Part shown: one piece after another, positions 53,738 through 61,965 of the stretch | Layout of the letters: every line of letters begins with the position of its first letter | How positions within the stretch are numbered: the stretch's first letter is position 1 | Origin: Candidatus Saccharimonadota bacterium | GTDB lineage: Bacteria; Patescibacteriota; Saccharimonadia; Saccharimonadales; Saccharimonadaceae | Direction of reading: 5' to 3' | NCBI GenBank assembly: GCA_017464135.1 | Contig: JAFUEB010000002.1 | Location: 62,001-126,000 of the forward strand | Length of the DNA: 64,000 nucleotides | Program-made: the position numbers and the translations under genes | The notes under the pieces: model-generated | Databases searched by the model: none | What the model was told of the DNA's origin: nothing | The model's input: only the letters and a program-made list of their open reading frames with translations

Positions 53738-56700
53738 TTAATACCTCGGAGCAAGTTCGTGCGTATATACTGCAGTAAGATTCCGATGTTTGTTGTCAGG
53801 ATCAGCTTTTGCTCTTCCCCAAAGGATAGTTGACACATCATAATTTACAACTTCTGCCGGTACTTTAGAATTAACGCCAGTAGCCGCTCCATACGTACGA
53901 TTAAGAAATAGTTTATTAGCCATAATCGATCCATTAATCTTAAGTTGATGAGAATTAAGTCTAAGGTTAATATTTTCAGATGCACAAGTATTTACATCCT
54001 CTTCCGCGATGATAATGGCATCGATTCTGCTTACCGCACAACCTATAGTGATATTTCTACCATAAATAATTAGCTTCTGAATATCCGACAAATTCGTAAA
54101 TGCCATGTCTTGATAGGTAATATTTCCGGCTATTGTTATATCGCCAGTCGCGTTAACTATATGTGTTCTTCCCACGCTGATGGTACTGCTATTTAGCACA
54201 ACGTCACCCTTCACATTGTATCTCACGACGTTTTTAGGCGTCCCATTGTTAAATACAATCGTCGTATTTCCAGTATATTCATTTACCAGAGAGTCTTCGT
54301 TTGGCAATCTAGCGATGATGGAGTCTCTATTTATTGTAGCAACAGAAATACCAGAACTACCGGTCATTTGCGCACTTGGGCAAATTCCCGAAACAATACT
54401 ATTTGAATAATTGCCAATTGAAAGTGGCACACGGTATTTACAATAATCTGCATTTACCTCCAAACTTCCACCACCCGCGATATTATTAGCTAGCCCAGAA
54501 GCGGCACCAGATGCCAAAGCAATCACGCGACCTTTGGCCGTTACACTCTGTTCCACCCAAGAACTAAATACGAACGTTCCCGTAAATTTCGGTAGCCCAC
54601 TTAATGTTTTCTTGTGCATGGCAGAAGTCGTAATTACGCCACCAGAATAAGCACTCCCGCCCCACACTTGGAAAGTTGGACGCTTAGCAATAATATAACA
54701 TTTAGAGTCCGAGATACGCCATCGATGGTTCCCTTCAGGATCGCTGAAATTCGTGTATTCACCACTATTGCTTGGATATGTTGCTACGGCAACACAAATC
54801 TTAGAACCGGCAGGAATGTCTGGGACGATATAGCTTAATTTGTATTTGTCACTACTACCATTTCTATTACCGCTAGCATTAAGTATCTGATTCTTTTCGT
54901 TATCATATTTACAAGTGCTTCCATTATTTGTGAGGTCATAATAACGACATAAGTCATCTGTTTTAGAACTGCCATAATTTGATGTTCCACCTTTTTCACC
55001 ACCAGAACTCGGGCGATAAATAATTAACTTCGAAATCGAATCTGGCACGATTGTAGCATACGCATCCTTTTCATCCCCGTTGGTAGTTTCTGGATTCACC
55101 CTTTTTTCGACATTAACGATATAACTGAATTCATCCTCTTCTCCAGAATAGAGGATTTGTTTATCTTCCGGAACAATTACCTCTACCTTAGTATCAAAAT
55201 TATATGGCACTCTTGCTTCCGCAGCACTACTCTTAGTTGCAGTAATCACATTGGCATTGATATTACTACCAGACGCCGTGAATGTAACCTGGCTTGGCGT
55301 TGTCTTAGTTGTATTATTTAAATTAGTCTGAGCGGTTTCAACCAGTTTTTTACCGACCTTCGAGCTCACGACGGTATAATCATTGGTTTCTTTTCTTTTC
55401 AAAGTATTCCCGACACTATAAGAATAATTCTGCGAGAACGAAAAGTTCTCATTTGATCTAATCGAGAATGCATTTTTCCATGTATACGTATTCTTATTAT
55501 CAAACAAACTATATAGATAATACCCATTATTGGTAATAGTAGCTCCTCCATCTATTTGCATGGTCTGAGGAATTATCGAATAGCTATATTGCAAAATCGG
55601 ATTATACGTACCACGGTAAGTCAAAATATCTCCAGGCTTTGCATATACTATTTTTTGGAACTTCTTATACTTATCTGCACCGGAATTATTTTTGACACGC
55701 ATATCAAGAAATGCATTGCTTAAATCATCATCTTCCATAACGGCAGAATCCGTCGGATCTGGTGGTTGTGCATTGCCGGTTGCCATTACACAGTATTTAA
55801 TATCAGCCGCCGGCTTAACATCTATCACGTTATTCGAAGGCTTGAATGTTAATATCTCGCACACCATTTGTCCAGGAACCAAGGTAATATTATTATCATC
55901 AGCTTCTTTAACTCCGGTGTTATTTGGAAGATTAATAAAATATTCCGTGACATTATTCTTTAAAACGCTATTTGGAACAACAGAATAATTCGATGTACGT
56001 TTAATCGTATAATCCGTAAACCCAATTCCGGATGTCCTACGAAGATAGTGCTGGAAATTTACGGTGCAAGGCTTAGCGTAAGTACAGGATGTTAAGATTT
56101 TGCTTTGCGAATCATTACTTGATTTCCAACCAGTGTCACCAGTAGCACCTCCAGAAACACCAATCCTCCCTTGGAAAGACGATTCTTTCGCTCGCGCACA
56201 CGCCTCAGCAGCCGATATTTTATCATTCGAATAGCTACCATAAGGTTGAAAGGCAATACTAAAACAATAAGTTTCTCCCGGATGCAATGTATCTGATGCA
56301 TAATTACGATAAAAAGTATCGCCACTAGCATAATAATATGATTGAATATCTAAGAGTGTTCCAGAAGTAGATGGAGAAAAAGGACTAAGTGGCGATGTTA
56401 TTAAGTAAAAGAGCAGTCCATTTTTTCTGATTCGTCCGGTATAATAAGCTAGTCCAGAACCCTTTTCTCTCTTCATGGCTAGATCGAACGAACCACGACA
56501 TCCATCGTTCGGACATTCCATGTCTATAGAAACAGTTTTATCGTATTCAACATATCCGGTGCTCGCATTATTCGCGCTATCTGTTCCTTCTCCCTCAAAA
56601 ACTCTCGCCCGTCCAGAAAATTCATCTCTTTCATAAACCGCATATATAGTAGTATCTGATTCTATATACCCAGCATCATAACACAAACTAGTATCATCCC

Positions 56701-57394
56701 ACCAAGTGTAAGACGAAGTACTTCTGCCCCACTTAATCTTCGTATAGCCATTTGCTGTTCCTATACATGCTTGTGCCCTACCACCAGGGTCCACCTCAAC
56801 CGTAGCGTCTGGAATTATGGAAGATAGCGACCATCCATTCGTATCAATAGCCTTAATCGTAAGAGTATTCGATACTCGCTCTTCAACTGTGATTTCAATA
56901 TCATCTAGAAAATCGCCCCAACCATCTTCGCGCGGCCAGTCGGACCCCCACCAATCATAGTGATCTACTTCAACCCATAGAGACCAAACTTCGTAGTTAC
57001 CTCTCCTAGTAGAATAACCATAGCGCTTAATATCGTCTTTTGAAATAGAGAAATTATAAACATTGTATTTTGGGCTATAATCCTGTAGCTCTTGTGACCA
57101 CGACACTCTATTACCAAGGAAGAAATCCTGGCTGCCTCGATAATCTGAAGTAATTCTTGTGTATAAAGGAACTACATCTGTCCAATTCGGATTAGTATTA
57201 TATGTGATACCTGCATAGATATTCACGGAGCAATCATATTTTGTGCTTCGCTCTTTACAACTCAAATCTCCATCAACCCACCCCTCAAGCGAATAAGCAT
57301 TCACGTTATTAGCGAGAAAGAAAAGCCCAAACAACAATGAACCTGTCAGTCCAAACAGAAACATGAATAGTTTGTTGAAGATATTAACCTTCAT
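53738..57394 (-). CDS. Very large exported protein, 1218 aa
   Basis: The largest secreted protein of the window. A signal peptide (MFLFGLTGSLLFGLFFLANN, cleavage near NAYS), a beta-rich repeat-like body with many paired cysteines (for example CPNDGC, ACIGTANGY, CTYAKPCTVNF), and a C-terminal part with regular beta-strand turns (GDITIAGNITYQDM, ITIGCAVSRIDAIII) reminiscent of beta-helix or bactofilin-like folds. It has no C-terminal membrane helix or LPXTG. The start at 57394 is set by GGAG six bases upstream, inside the preceding gene. It is translationally coupled to 57384-57824. Adhesion or host contact is likely but inferred. Confidence 0.86.
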   Translation of the reverse strand: MKVNIFNKLFMFLFGLTGSLLFGLFFLANNVNAYSLEGWVDGDLSCKERSTKYDCSVNIYAGITYNTNPNWTDVVPLYTRITSDYRGSQDFFLGNRVSWSQELQDYSPKYNVYNFSISKDDIKRYGYSTRRGNYEVWSLWVEVDHYDWWGSDWPREDGWGDFLDDIEITVEERVSNTLTIKAIDTNGWSLSSIIPDATVEVDPGGRAQACIGTANGYTKIKWGRSTSSYTWWDDTSLCYDAGYIESDTTIYAVYERDEFSGRARVFEGEGTDSANNASTGYVEYDKTVSIDMECPNDGCRGSFDLAMKREKGSGLAYYTGRIRKNGLLFYLITSPLSPFSPSTSGTLLDIQSYYYASGDTFYRNYASDTLHPGETYCFSIAFQPYGSYSNDKISAAEACARAKESSFQGRIGVSGGATGDTGWKSSNDSQSKILTSCTYAKPCTVNFQHYLRRTSGIGFTDYTIKRTSNYSVVPNSVLKNNVTEYFINLPNNTGVKEADDNNITLVPGQMVCEILTFKPSNNVIDVKPAADIKYCVMATGNAQPPDPTDSAVMEDDDLSNAFLDMRVKNNSGADKYKKFQKIVYAKPGDILTYRGTYNPILQYSYSIIPQTMQIDGGATITNNGYYLYSLFDNKNTYTWKNAFSIRSNENFSFSQNYSYSVGNTLKRKETNDYTVVSSKVGKKLVETAQTNLNNTTKTTPSQVTFTASGSNINANVITATKSSAAEARVPYNFDTKVEVIVPEDKQILYSGEEDEFSYIVNVEKRVNPETTNGDEKDAYATIVPDSISKLIIYRPSSGGEKGGTSNYGSSKTDDLCRYYDLTNNGSTCKYDNEKNQILNASGNRNGSSDKYKLSYIVPDIPAGSKICVAVATYPSNSGEYTNFSDPEGNHRWRISDSKCYIIAKRPTFQVWGGSAYSGGVITTSAMHKKTLSGLPKFTGTFVFSSWVEQSVTAKGRVIALASGAASGLANNIAGGGSLEVNADYCKYRVPLSIGNYSNSIVSGICPSAQMTGSSGISVATINRDSIIARLPNEDSLVNEYTGNTTIVFNNGTPKNVVRYNVKGDVVLNSSTISVGRTHIVNATGDITIAGNITYQDMAFTNLSDIQKLIIYGRNITIGCAVSRIDAIIIAEEDVNTCASENINLRLNSHQLKINGSIMANKLFLNRTYGAATGVNSKVPAEVVNYDVSTILWGRAKADPDNKHRNLTAVYTHELAPRY

Positions 57395-57824
57395 CTTCGC
57401 TCCAGTGCACTTTAGATTTACCCTCTTTCCCGGATTCACCTGAATCGTTCTTTTCTACGCAAGAAGACATAATACTAGCCGTCAGCTGCTTCATTTCGCC
57501 AGATTGATCTAACTCATTTGCGAGATTAAGGTCACGCTCAATCATTTCGCATAAGTCAGTATCGGTTTCAAGCATATATTTCTTTAATTCATACGCCCGA
57601 TCAATATAAAGGTTCATTCTTGCTACGTCGTCAGTAGATTTATCATCTATTTTGGTTTGATATCGTGACACGATTTGTTCGACTTCAGACTTTTTTTCAG
57701 GAACTATCTCCTGTTTTTTTATAAAATGGACGGCAACTATTGCACCCGCGAGACTAATGCCTAAAAGAACCAAAAAGCAAAATGCAATTTTGAGAACACG
57801 TCCCTGGGTGTTATCACGCTCCAT
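57384..57824 (-). CDS. Small single-pass membrane protein, operon partner
   Basis: 146 residues, not recognised: a short charged N terminus, one transmembrane helix (LKIAFCFLVLLGISLAGAIV, about residues 11-33) and an outward or inward helical domain rich in Asp/Glu/Lys (about 40-130), ending in an acidic tail (HWSEDEG). Two cysteines lie in the helical part. TATAAT (57832-57837) is seven bases before the ATG. The stop overlaps the start of the giant exported protein by 11 bases, so it may help export or anchor it. Confidence 0.78.
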   Translation of the reverse strand: MERDNTQGRVLKIAFCFLVLLGISLAGAIVAVHFIKKQEIVPEKKSEVEQIVSRYQTKIDDKSTDDVARMNLYIDRAYELKKYMLETDTDLCEMIERDLNLANELDQSGEMKQLTASIMSSCVEKNDSGESGKEGKSKVHWSEDEG

Positions 57825-58061
57825 AATCTATATTATACATAAGTTTTTTGAAAAAAACATAACAATTATTTAACTACGCAGAAAGCAATAAAAAAACCAA
57901 TATCCGTGCAATAAAAAATGTATTTTTAAGCTAGCACATCATTCCATATTGTGCGCCAGCGGCTTTTCAGCGTCCTTTCGCTTGAGGCTTAAGGGCGCTT
58001 TATTCCGGAGAGTCGAGTACGGGGAAGAAACATACGGAACGAAGGAAAAGGGAGTCACAAC
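57825..58061. other. Intergenic region with a hairpin
   Basis: 237 bases between two minus-strand genes. It holds the promoter of the 57824 gene at the left end, and a hairpin GCGTCCTT (57970-57977) / AAGGGCGC (57991-57998) with one G-T pair, which lacks a T-run on the minus strand. The right part (58000-58061), just past the 58062 stop, has unusual GC-rich composition. No reading frame or RNA family was recognised. Confidence 0.45.
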
Positions 58062-59369
58062 TTACTTCAGTACGCACCGTATAGCGTTCCCGTTGACGCG
58101 GTAGTCGCTAACGGCCGGACTGACAAGCGACGTATTGAGGTACAGGAGGTACATATTCGTGACACTGTTCCTAGTAGAAGACCAGTAGAAGCCGAGTGAC
58201 CCCTGACGCGCCGGAGCGGCATTGCTGAAGTCGCCAGCGAGAGCGATAGCAGCTCCGGAATTCTCAATTGATGCTCTCATAAGAGCGTTGGAGTTATACT
58301 CGGCATAAAGAGCCTGAAATTCTCCGGAGCTTCCGCCGGTTGGGAGACGCCATCCGGCAGGGCAGATATCGTAACTGGCATTGTTGCTGTTACTGGTACC
58401 CGAAATGGTCCCGGCAGATGCGGCATAGTAATTGTAGAGAGTGCCATAGGCTGTGCCGGAAGTGGAGTCTGTGCCAGAGACACTGATGTATTCACCAGCA
58501 TCATAGGTAGCGGAGCCGGATGTTTTCTTCCAGCCATTGAAGGTTTCTGCAGTAACGGTTGTAGCGAGGTTGGTATTAGAAGAGGTTAGGTCTGTAGTAA
58601 TGGCGGTACGTCCTAAATCCAAGTTTTCCATCATCCAGCATTTGCCGTCTTTGAGACGTTGGATTGTGTAGACATGACCATCACGTGTGTCCTTCACCTG
58701 CGATGGAGTGGTGGTACACTGTGAGGCAGAGAGATTTTGCATAGCAGCGATGGTAGATGGTGCAGCGGCACCGGATGGGTTTACGAGTACATATTGGACC
58801 TTGCCAGTATAAGTACCAGCTGGTTGTCCTTCGCCAAAGTGGATCTGGTAATGCGGGACAATGGAACCACTGGTAGTGTATTCATTGTATGATGCTACTT
58901 TGGCCCAGGTAGCTGGAATCTGCTGGTAGGCGGTGTAAGGGCTGGTGGCAGTAGCTTGGCCAGATGCGGTAAAGGACATCTTCCAATATGATTCCTGGTA
59001 ACTGCCATCCGTCTTGATATTGAAGTTTTCATTACTCGTGCTGATAAGATCAGTATTGTTTCCGGAGGTGGAATCACCGGAATATCCTATAGCATAAATG
59101 GCATAGCCACCGGCATCATTACAGACAGCCGTGATAGTATTGCCGGTAATTGTTCCAGTACTTCCTGGATTCATGGATTTGGTGTAGCTTCCGCCTCCAG
59201 TGATTAGGCTACAGTTTGAATCCACTGTAACCGTTAACGTATCCTGTACGGCTGCTGGATTAGTGGCGTTTACGTTTGCCACACTCCCAATTGCGACAAA
59301 ACTTAAAAGAGCCAAGACGGGAAAGACTTTCGTCGCCCAACCGGCTCTCACAATAGTTTTGTTTTTCAT
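58062..59369 (-). CDS. Exported protein: CNDA domain plus FISUMP-like C terminus
   Basis: 435 residues: signal peptide (VLALLSFVAIGSVANVNA), a secreted domain homologous to 53069-53713 (TAVCNDAGGYAIYAIGYSGD, about residues 75-205), then a C-terminal domain with DTRDGHVYTIQRLKDGKCWM, MENLDLGRT, DICPAGWRLPTGG and NAIRCVLK, the pattern of the Fibrobacter succinogenes major paralogous domain (FISUMP). This organisation is typical of extracellular adhesive or lectin-like proteins. Base use (more G in third positions on the coding strand's complement) differs from its neighbours, suggesting transfer or rapid evolution. The start at 59369 is chosen over 59429 on the basis of the signal peptide; the longer ORF adds 20 residues of doubtful value. 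Confidence 0.84.
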   Translation of the reverse strand: MKNKTIVRAGWATKVFPVLALLSFVAIGSVANVNATNPAAVQDTLTVTVDSNCSLITGGGSYTKSMNPGSTGTITGNTITAVCNDAGGYAIYAIGYSGDSTSGNNTDLISTSNENFNIKTDGSYQESYWKMSFTASGQATATSPYTAYQQIPATWAKVASYNEYTTSGSIVPHYQIHFGEGQPAGTYTGKVQYVLVNPSGAAAPSTIAAMQNLSASQCTTTPSQVKDTRDGHVYTIQRLKDGKCWMMENLDLGRTAITTDLTSSNTNLATTVTAETFNGWKKTSGSATYDAGEYISVSGTDSTSGTAYGTLYNYYAASAGTISGTSNSNNASYDICPAGWRLPTGGSSGEFQALYAEYNSNALMRASIENSGAAIALAGDFSNAAPARQGSLGFYWSSTRNSVTNMYLLYLNTSLVSPAVSDYRVNGNAIRCVLK

Positions 59370-59563
59370 TTTATACCCTTTTGCACTATGCTTTTTTGTG
59401 TATAACAATATCTGTTTCAAGCATAGCAAATCTCAAAAAGAATAAAAAGACTTGTAATGTCTGGAAAATATGGCATAACCATATTAACCAGAGGTGATTA
59501 TACATCGTTTCCCTTGATTTTCCCTACCATCCTCACAAAATCGCTCTTATTACAATCATTTTC

Positions 59564-59719
59564 TGGTGCGAATGAAGAGGCTCTAACTCTCGTTGGCGTA
59601 GCCCGAGAGTTAGCGAAGCACAAAAAATGGTGCGAATGAAGAGACTCTAACTCTCGTTGGCGTAGCCCGAGAGTTAGCGAAGCACAAAAATGGTGCGAAT
59701 GAAGAGACTCTAACTCTCG
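59564..59719 (-). repeat. Tandem copies of the tRNA-Gly 3' end
   Basis: The 29-nt sequence covering the tRNA-Gly T-arm, acceptor 3' strand and CCA occurs at 59691-59719 (in the gene) and again at 59628-59656 and 59564-59592, at 63-64-nt spacing. Copy 59564 differs at one base. The spacers (about 34 nt) each carry CTAACTCTCG, which pairs with CGAGAGTTAG of the next copy into a 10-bp hairpin. The bases 59370-59563 left of this hold only the upstream region of the 58062-59369 gene. Confidence 0.88.
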
Positions 59720-59767
59720 ACCTCTTCCTTGGCAAGGAAGCGCTCTAAACAACTGAGCTACATTCGC
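59691..59767 (-). tRNA. tRNA-Gly (GCC), unusual D-/T-loop
   Basis: Acceptor GCGAATG/CATTCGC, D-stem GCTC/GAGC, anticodon stem CTTCC/GGAAG with loop TTGCCAA, T-stem GAGAG/CTCTT, encoded CCA. The D-loop AGTTGTTTA has T at position 19 (normally G) and the T-loop TTAGAGT has A at 56 (normally C), so the tertiary G19-C56 pair is replaced by a U-A pair. -10 TATAAT at 59779-59784. Whether it is a proteinogenic or special-purpose tRNA-Gly is open. Confidence 0.93.
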
Positions 59768-59815
59768 ACGTTTAATCTATTATAACACATATTTTTAAAC
59801 TAATAAAGATTTTCT

Positions 59816-59844
59816 TTGACAAATTAAAACTTATCTGCTAAAAT
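59816..59844 (+). promoter_or_regulatory. Promoter of the cation exchanger-EamA operon
   Basis: TTGACA (59816-59821), 17-bp spacer, TAAAAT (59839-59844). It leaves a leader of about 37-40 bases with no recognisable Shine-Dalgarno sequence before the ATG at 59888. Confidence 0.75.
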
Positions 59845-59887
59845 CATAAGCATAATAAAGCAAAAATAAACAGGCAAACAATAATAA

Positions 59888-60874
59888 ATGGAAATGTTTC
59901 TACAAATAGTGATGTTGGTTGCTGGCTTCGTACTTTTGATTAAAGGTGCGGACTGGTTAATCTCCGGCGCGTCTTCCGTCGCACAAAATTTCAAAGTATC
60001 AAAAATGTTAATCGGCCTTACGATTATCGCATTTGGCACCGGTGCTCCAGAGCTTGCAGTTTCCATTTCCTCTATGATTAGTGGCAATACCGACGTTCTC
60101 CTCGGTAACGTGGTTGGTAGCAACGTCGTAAACGTCTTACTTCTTCTTGGTGTCGGTGCAGCCATTACGCCAATCATCGTAAAAAGAAATACTGTGAAAA
60201 AAGAACTGCCAATTTTGCTTTTAATCTCTACTATACTCGTCGTCTTATTCCTTGATACTTCTTTGAACGATGCCACTGTTAGCAAAATCTCTCGTGCTGA
60301 CGCTCTTGTCTGTATCCTATTATTTGGTGTCTTTATTTACTACCTCGTCGCCATGGCCAAAAAGAAGAAAAACGCCAAAAACGAAGTCGAGAAACCAAAG
60401 TGGAAACTCGGCACATCCTTCCTCATCACCGCTATTGGTCTTGCCGGTGTCGTCGGCGGTAGTCAACTCGTCGTAAATGGCGCTACTTCCATTGCCCAGG
60501 CTTTCGGCGTATCCGAAAAAATGATTTCCCTCACTATCGTCGCCTTTGGTACTTCGCTCCCAGAGCTCGTCACAACTATTACTGCATCTAGACGAAAAGA
60601 GCACGATCTCTTAATTGGTAACATCATCGGCAGTAACATCTTTAATATTTGTGGTGTCATGGCCATCCCAGTACTATTCGGTGGTTCCATCACTGCTACG
60701 AACTTCGACCCAATCGACCTTATCATGCTCATCTTCTCTGCTCTTCTCGTTTGGCTCTTTACTATTAAAGACCACAAGATTAACCGCACGGAAGGCTGGG
60801 CCATGCTTGCCATCTTTGCCTTGTATTATACCTATGTCATCTACGTTGGAATAACTGGCGTTCAAGTCCTATGA
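59888..60874 (+). CDS. Calcium/sodium:cation antiporter (CaCA family, YrbG-like)
   Basis: 328 residues with about ten helices arranged as two inverted alpha repeats: repeat 1 has TIIAFGTGAPELAVSISSMI and GNVVGSNVVNVLLLLGVG; repeat 2 has TIVAFGTSLPELVTTITAS and GNIIGSNIFNICGVMAIP. These segments carry the ion-binding acidic and Asn/Ser residues of the family. A charged cytosolic loop lies between the repeats (about residues 155-180). It exchanges Ca2+ with Na+ or H+. The EamA-type gene follows with an ATGA overlap. Confidence 0.95.
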   Translation: MEMFLQIVMLVAGFVLLIKGADWLISGASSVAQNFKVSKMLIGLTIIAFGTGAPELAVSISSMISGNTDVLLGNVVGSNVVNVLLLLGVGAAITPIIVKRNTVKKELPILLLISTILVVLFLDTSLNDATVSKISRADALVCILLFGVFIYYLVAMAKKKKNAKNEVEKPKWKLGTSFLITAIGLAGVVGGSQLVVNGATSIAQAFGVSEKMISLTIVAFGTSLPELVTTITASRRKEHDLLIGNIIGSNIFNICGVMAIPVLFGGSITATNFDPIDLIMLIFSALLVWLFTIKDHKINRTEGWAMLAIFALYYTYVIYVGITGVQVL

Positions 60875-61797
60875 ATTGGCTAATTCTGGTTGCTATTGCG
60901 GTCGTCGCTGATGCAATCAGAGTTTTCGCCGATAACTACATTACCGACGTCTATTTCAAAGGTAAAGAATCCGTTTCGCAAAAGCATTTCTACGGCTGGT
61001 TTTTCGTTGTCATGGCCATCGTTATGCTTTTTATTTTTCCGGTCAACTTCGAGACGACTCCACTTTACCTCATTGGATTTCTCGTGCTCGCCGGCTGTCT
61101 TAATTCCCTCGCCGGCATTCCATATTATCGTGCCATGGAAATGGACGACACCACGAACATTTCAATCTTCGTCCAACTTGCACCGATTGTTTATTTAATC
61201 TTTGGCTGGATTGCTTTCCACGAAAGTTTCTCACCACATCAATTACTTGGCTTCGCCATTATTCTCTGTGGTCCATTTCTTGTGATTGCCACTTCTAGGA
61301 AAAACAGTCGCAAAATCAAAATCAAAGCCGCAATTCAGGCTGGCCTCTACGTCATCATTTCCGTCGTCGCCAATATGATTTTCGTCAAAGCGAGCGATAC
61401 TACTGAAATGTCATTTATCCAGGATATGACTTTCGTTTTTCTCGGTAAAGGTATCGGCAATATTATCATTTGCGCCTTCAAGCCGAGTTGGATTCTTCGC
61501 TTCAACAATGTCGTCAAAAAGACTAAAGGTAAAATGCTTCGTCCACTCATTATTAATGCTGTTATTGGGGTGACTAAGGATTTCACTTATCGCGCTGCTT
61601 TAACTCTCGCGCCAGCCGTCGCCATCGCTTCCGTCGCTACCGACTCGGCTTCACCAATCGTTGTTTTTTTCCTCGGTATTTTGTTTACCATCATCTGGCC
61701 AGCCTTCGGTCGCGAAAAACTCGACAAGAAATCCGTGCTCGTGCATCTCATCGCCACGGTCTTCGTCGTCGCCGGTATTATCATTCTGCAAAAATAG
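60871..61797 (+). CDS. EamA/DMT-superfamily transporter
   Basis: 308 residues with about ten helices in two EamA-like halves (residues about 1-140 and 155-305), containing GIPYYRAMEMDDTTNISIFV and LAPIVYLIFGWIAFHESFSP in the first half, and TYRAALTLAPAVAIASVATD, SASPIVVFFLGILFTIIWPA in the second. Proteins of this superfamily transport small metabolites; the substrate is unclear. It begins at the ATGA of the exchanger gene and is co-transcribed. tRNA-Cys follows on the same strand with its own -10. Confidence 0.86.
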   Translation: MNWLILVAIAVVADAIRVFADNYITDVYFKGKESVSQKHFYGWFFVVMAIVMLFIFPVNFETTPLYLIGFLVLAGCLNSLAGIPYYRAMEMDDTTNISIFVQLAPIVYLIFGWIAFHESFSPHQLLGFAIILCGPFLVIATSRKNSRKIKIKAAIQAGLYVIISVVANMIFVKASDTTEMSFIQDMTFVFLGKGIGNIIICAFKPSWILRFNNVVKKTKGKMLRPLIINAVIGVTKDFTYRAALTLAPAVAIASVATDSASPIVVFFLGILFTIIWPAFGREKLDKKSVLVHLIATVFVVAGIIILQK

Positions 61798-61806
61798 AAT
61801 CTATGC

Positions 61807-61812
61807 TATAAT
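61807..61812 (+). promoter_or_regulatory. -10 box of tRNA-Cys
   Basis: TATAAT, 10 bases before the tRNA 5' end. Confidence 0.6.
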
Positions 61813-61822
61813 AAACCAAGGT

Positions 61823-61896
61823 GGTGCTTTGGCGGAGTGGTTACGCAGCGGTCTGCAAAACCGCGTACACCGGTTCAATTCCGGTAGGCACCTCCA
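61823..61896 (+). tRNA. tRNA-Cys (GCA)
   Basis: Acceptor GGTGCTT/AGGCACC, anticodon stem GCGGT/ACCGC, loop CTGCAAA, T-loop TTCAATT, discriminator T then encoded CCA. Located between the EamA-type gene and the GT8 gene. Confidence 0.93.
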
Positions 61897-61958
61897 TTTT
61901 TCTTGCGAAAAATTCCGGGCCTTCCGCGTCCCAAGGGGCGGTAGGCACCTCCATTTTT
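61882..61958 (+). repeat. Duplicated 3' end of tRNA-Cys
   Basis: The 20-nt sequence CGGTAGGCACCTCCATTTTT occurs at 61882-61901 (tRNA 3' end plus trailer) and at 61939-61958, the second copy alone and preceded by a GC-rich hairpin-like stretch. This resembles the duplication left by a tRNA-targeted integrase. Confidence 0.85.
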
Positions 61959-61965
61959 TTTATGC

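Noticed and set aside
59564-59656. The two extra tRNA-Gly 3' ends as tRNA pseudogenes
   Set aside because: They lack D-arm and anticodon, and recur at regular spacing with spacer hairpins, which suggests repeat or integration footprints rather than decayed whole tRNA genes.
59498-59752. An 84-codon reading frame through the tRNA-Gly repeats on the minus strand
   Set aside because: It only reads across tandem tRNA 3' copies and into the tRNA itself; repeated peptide segments are a by-product of the DNA repeat, with no ribosome-binding site.
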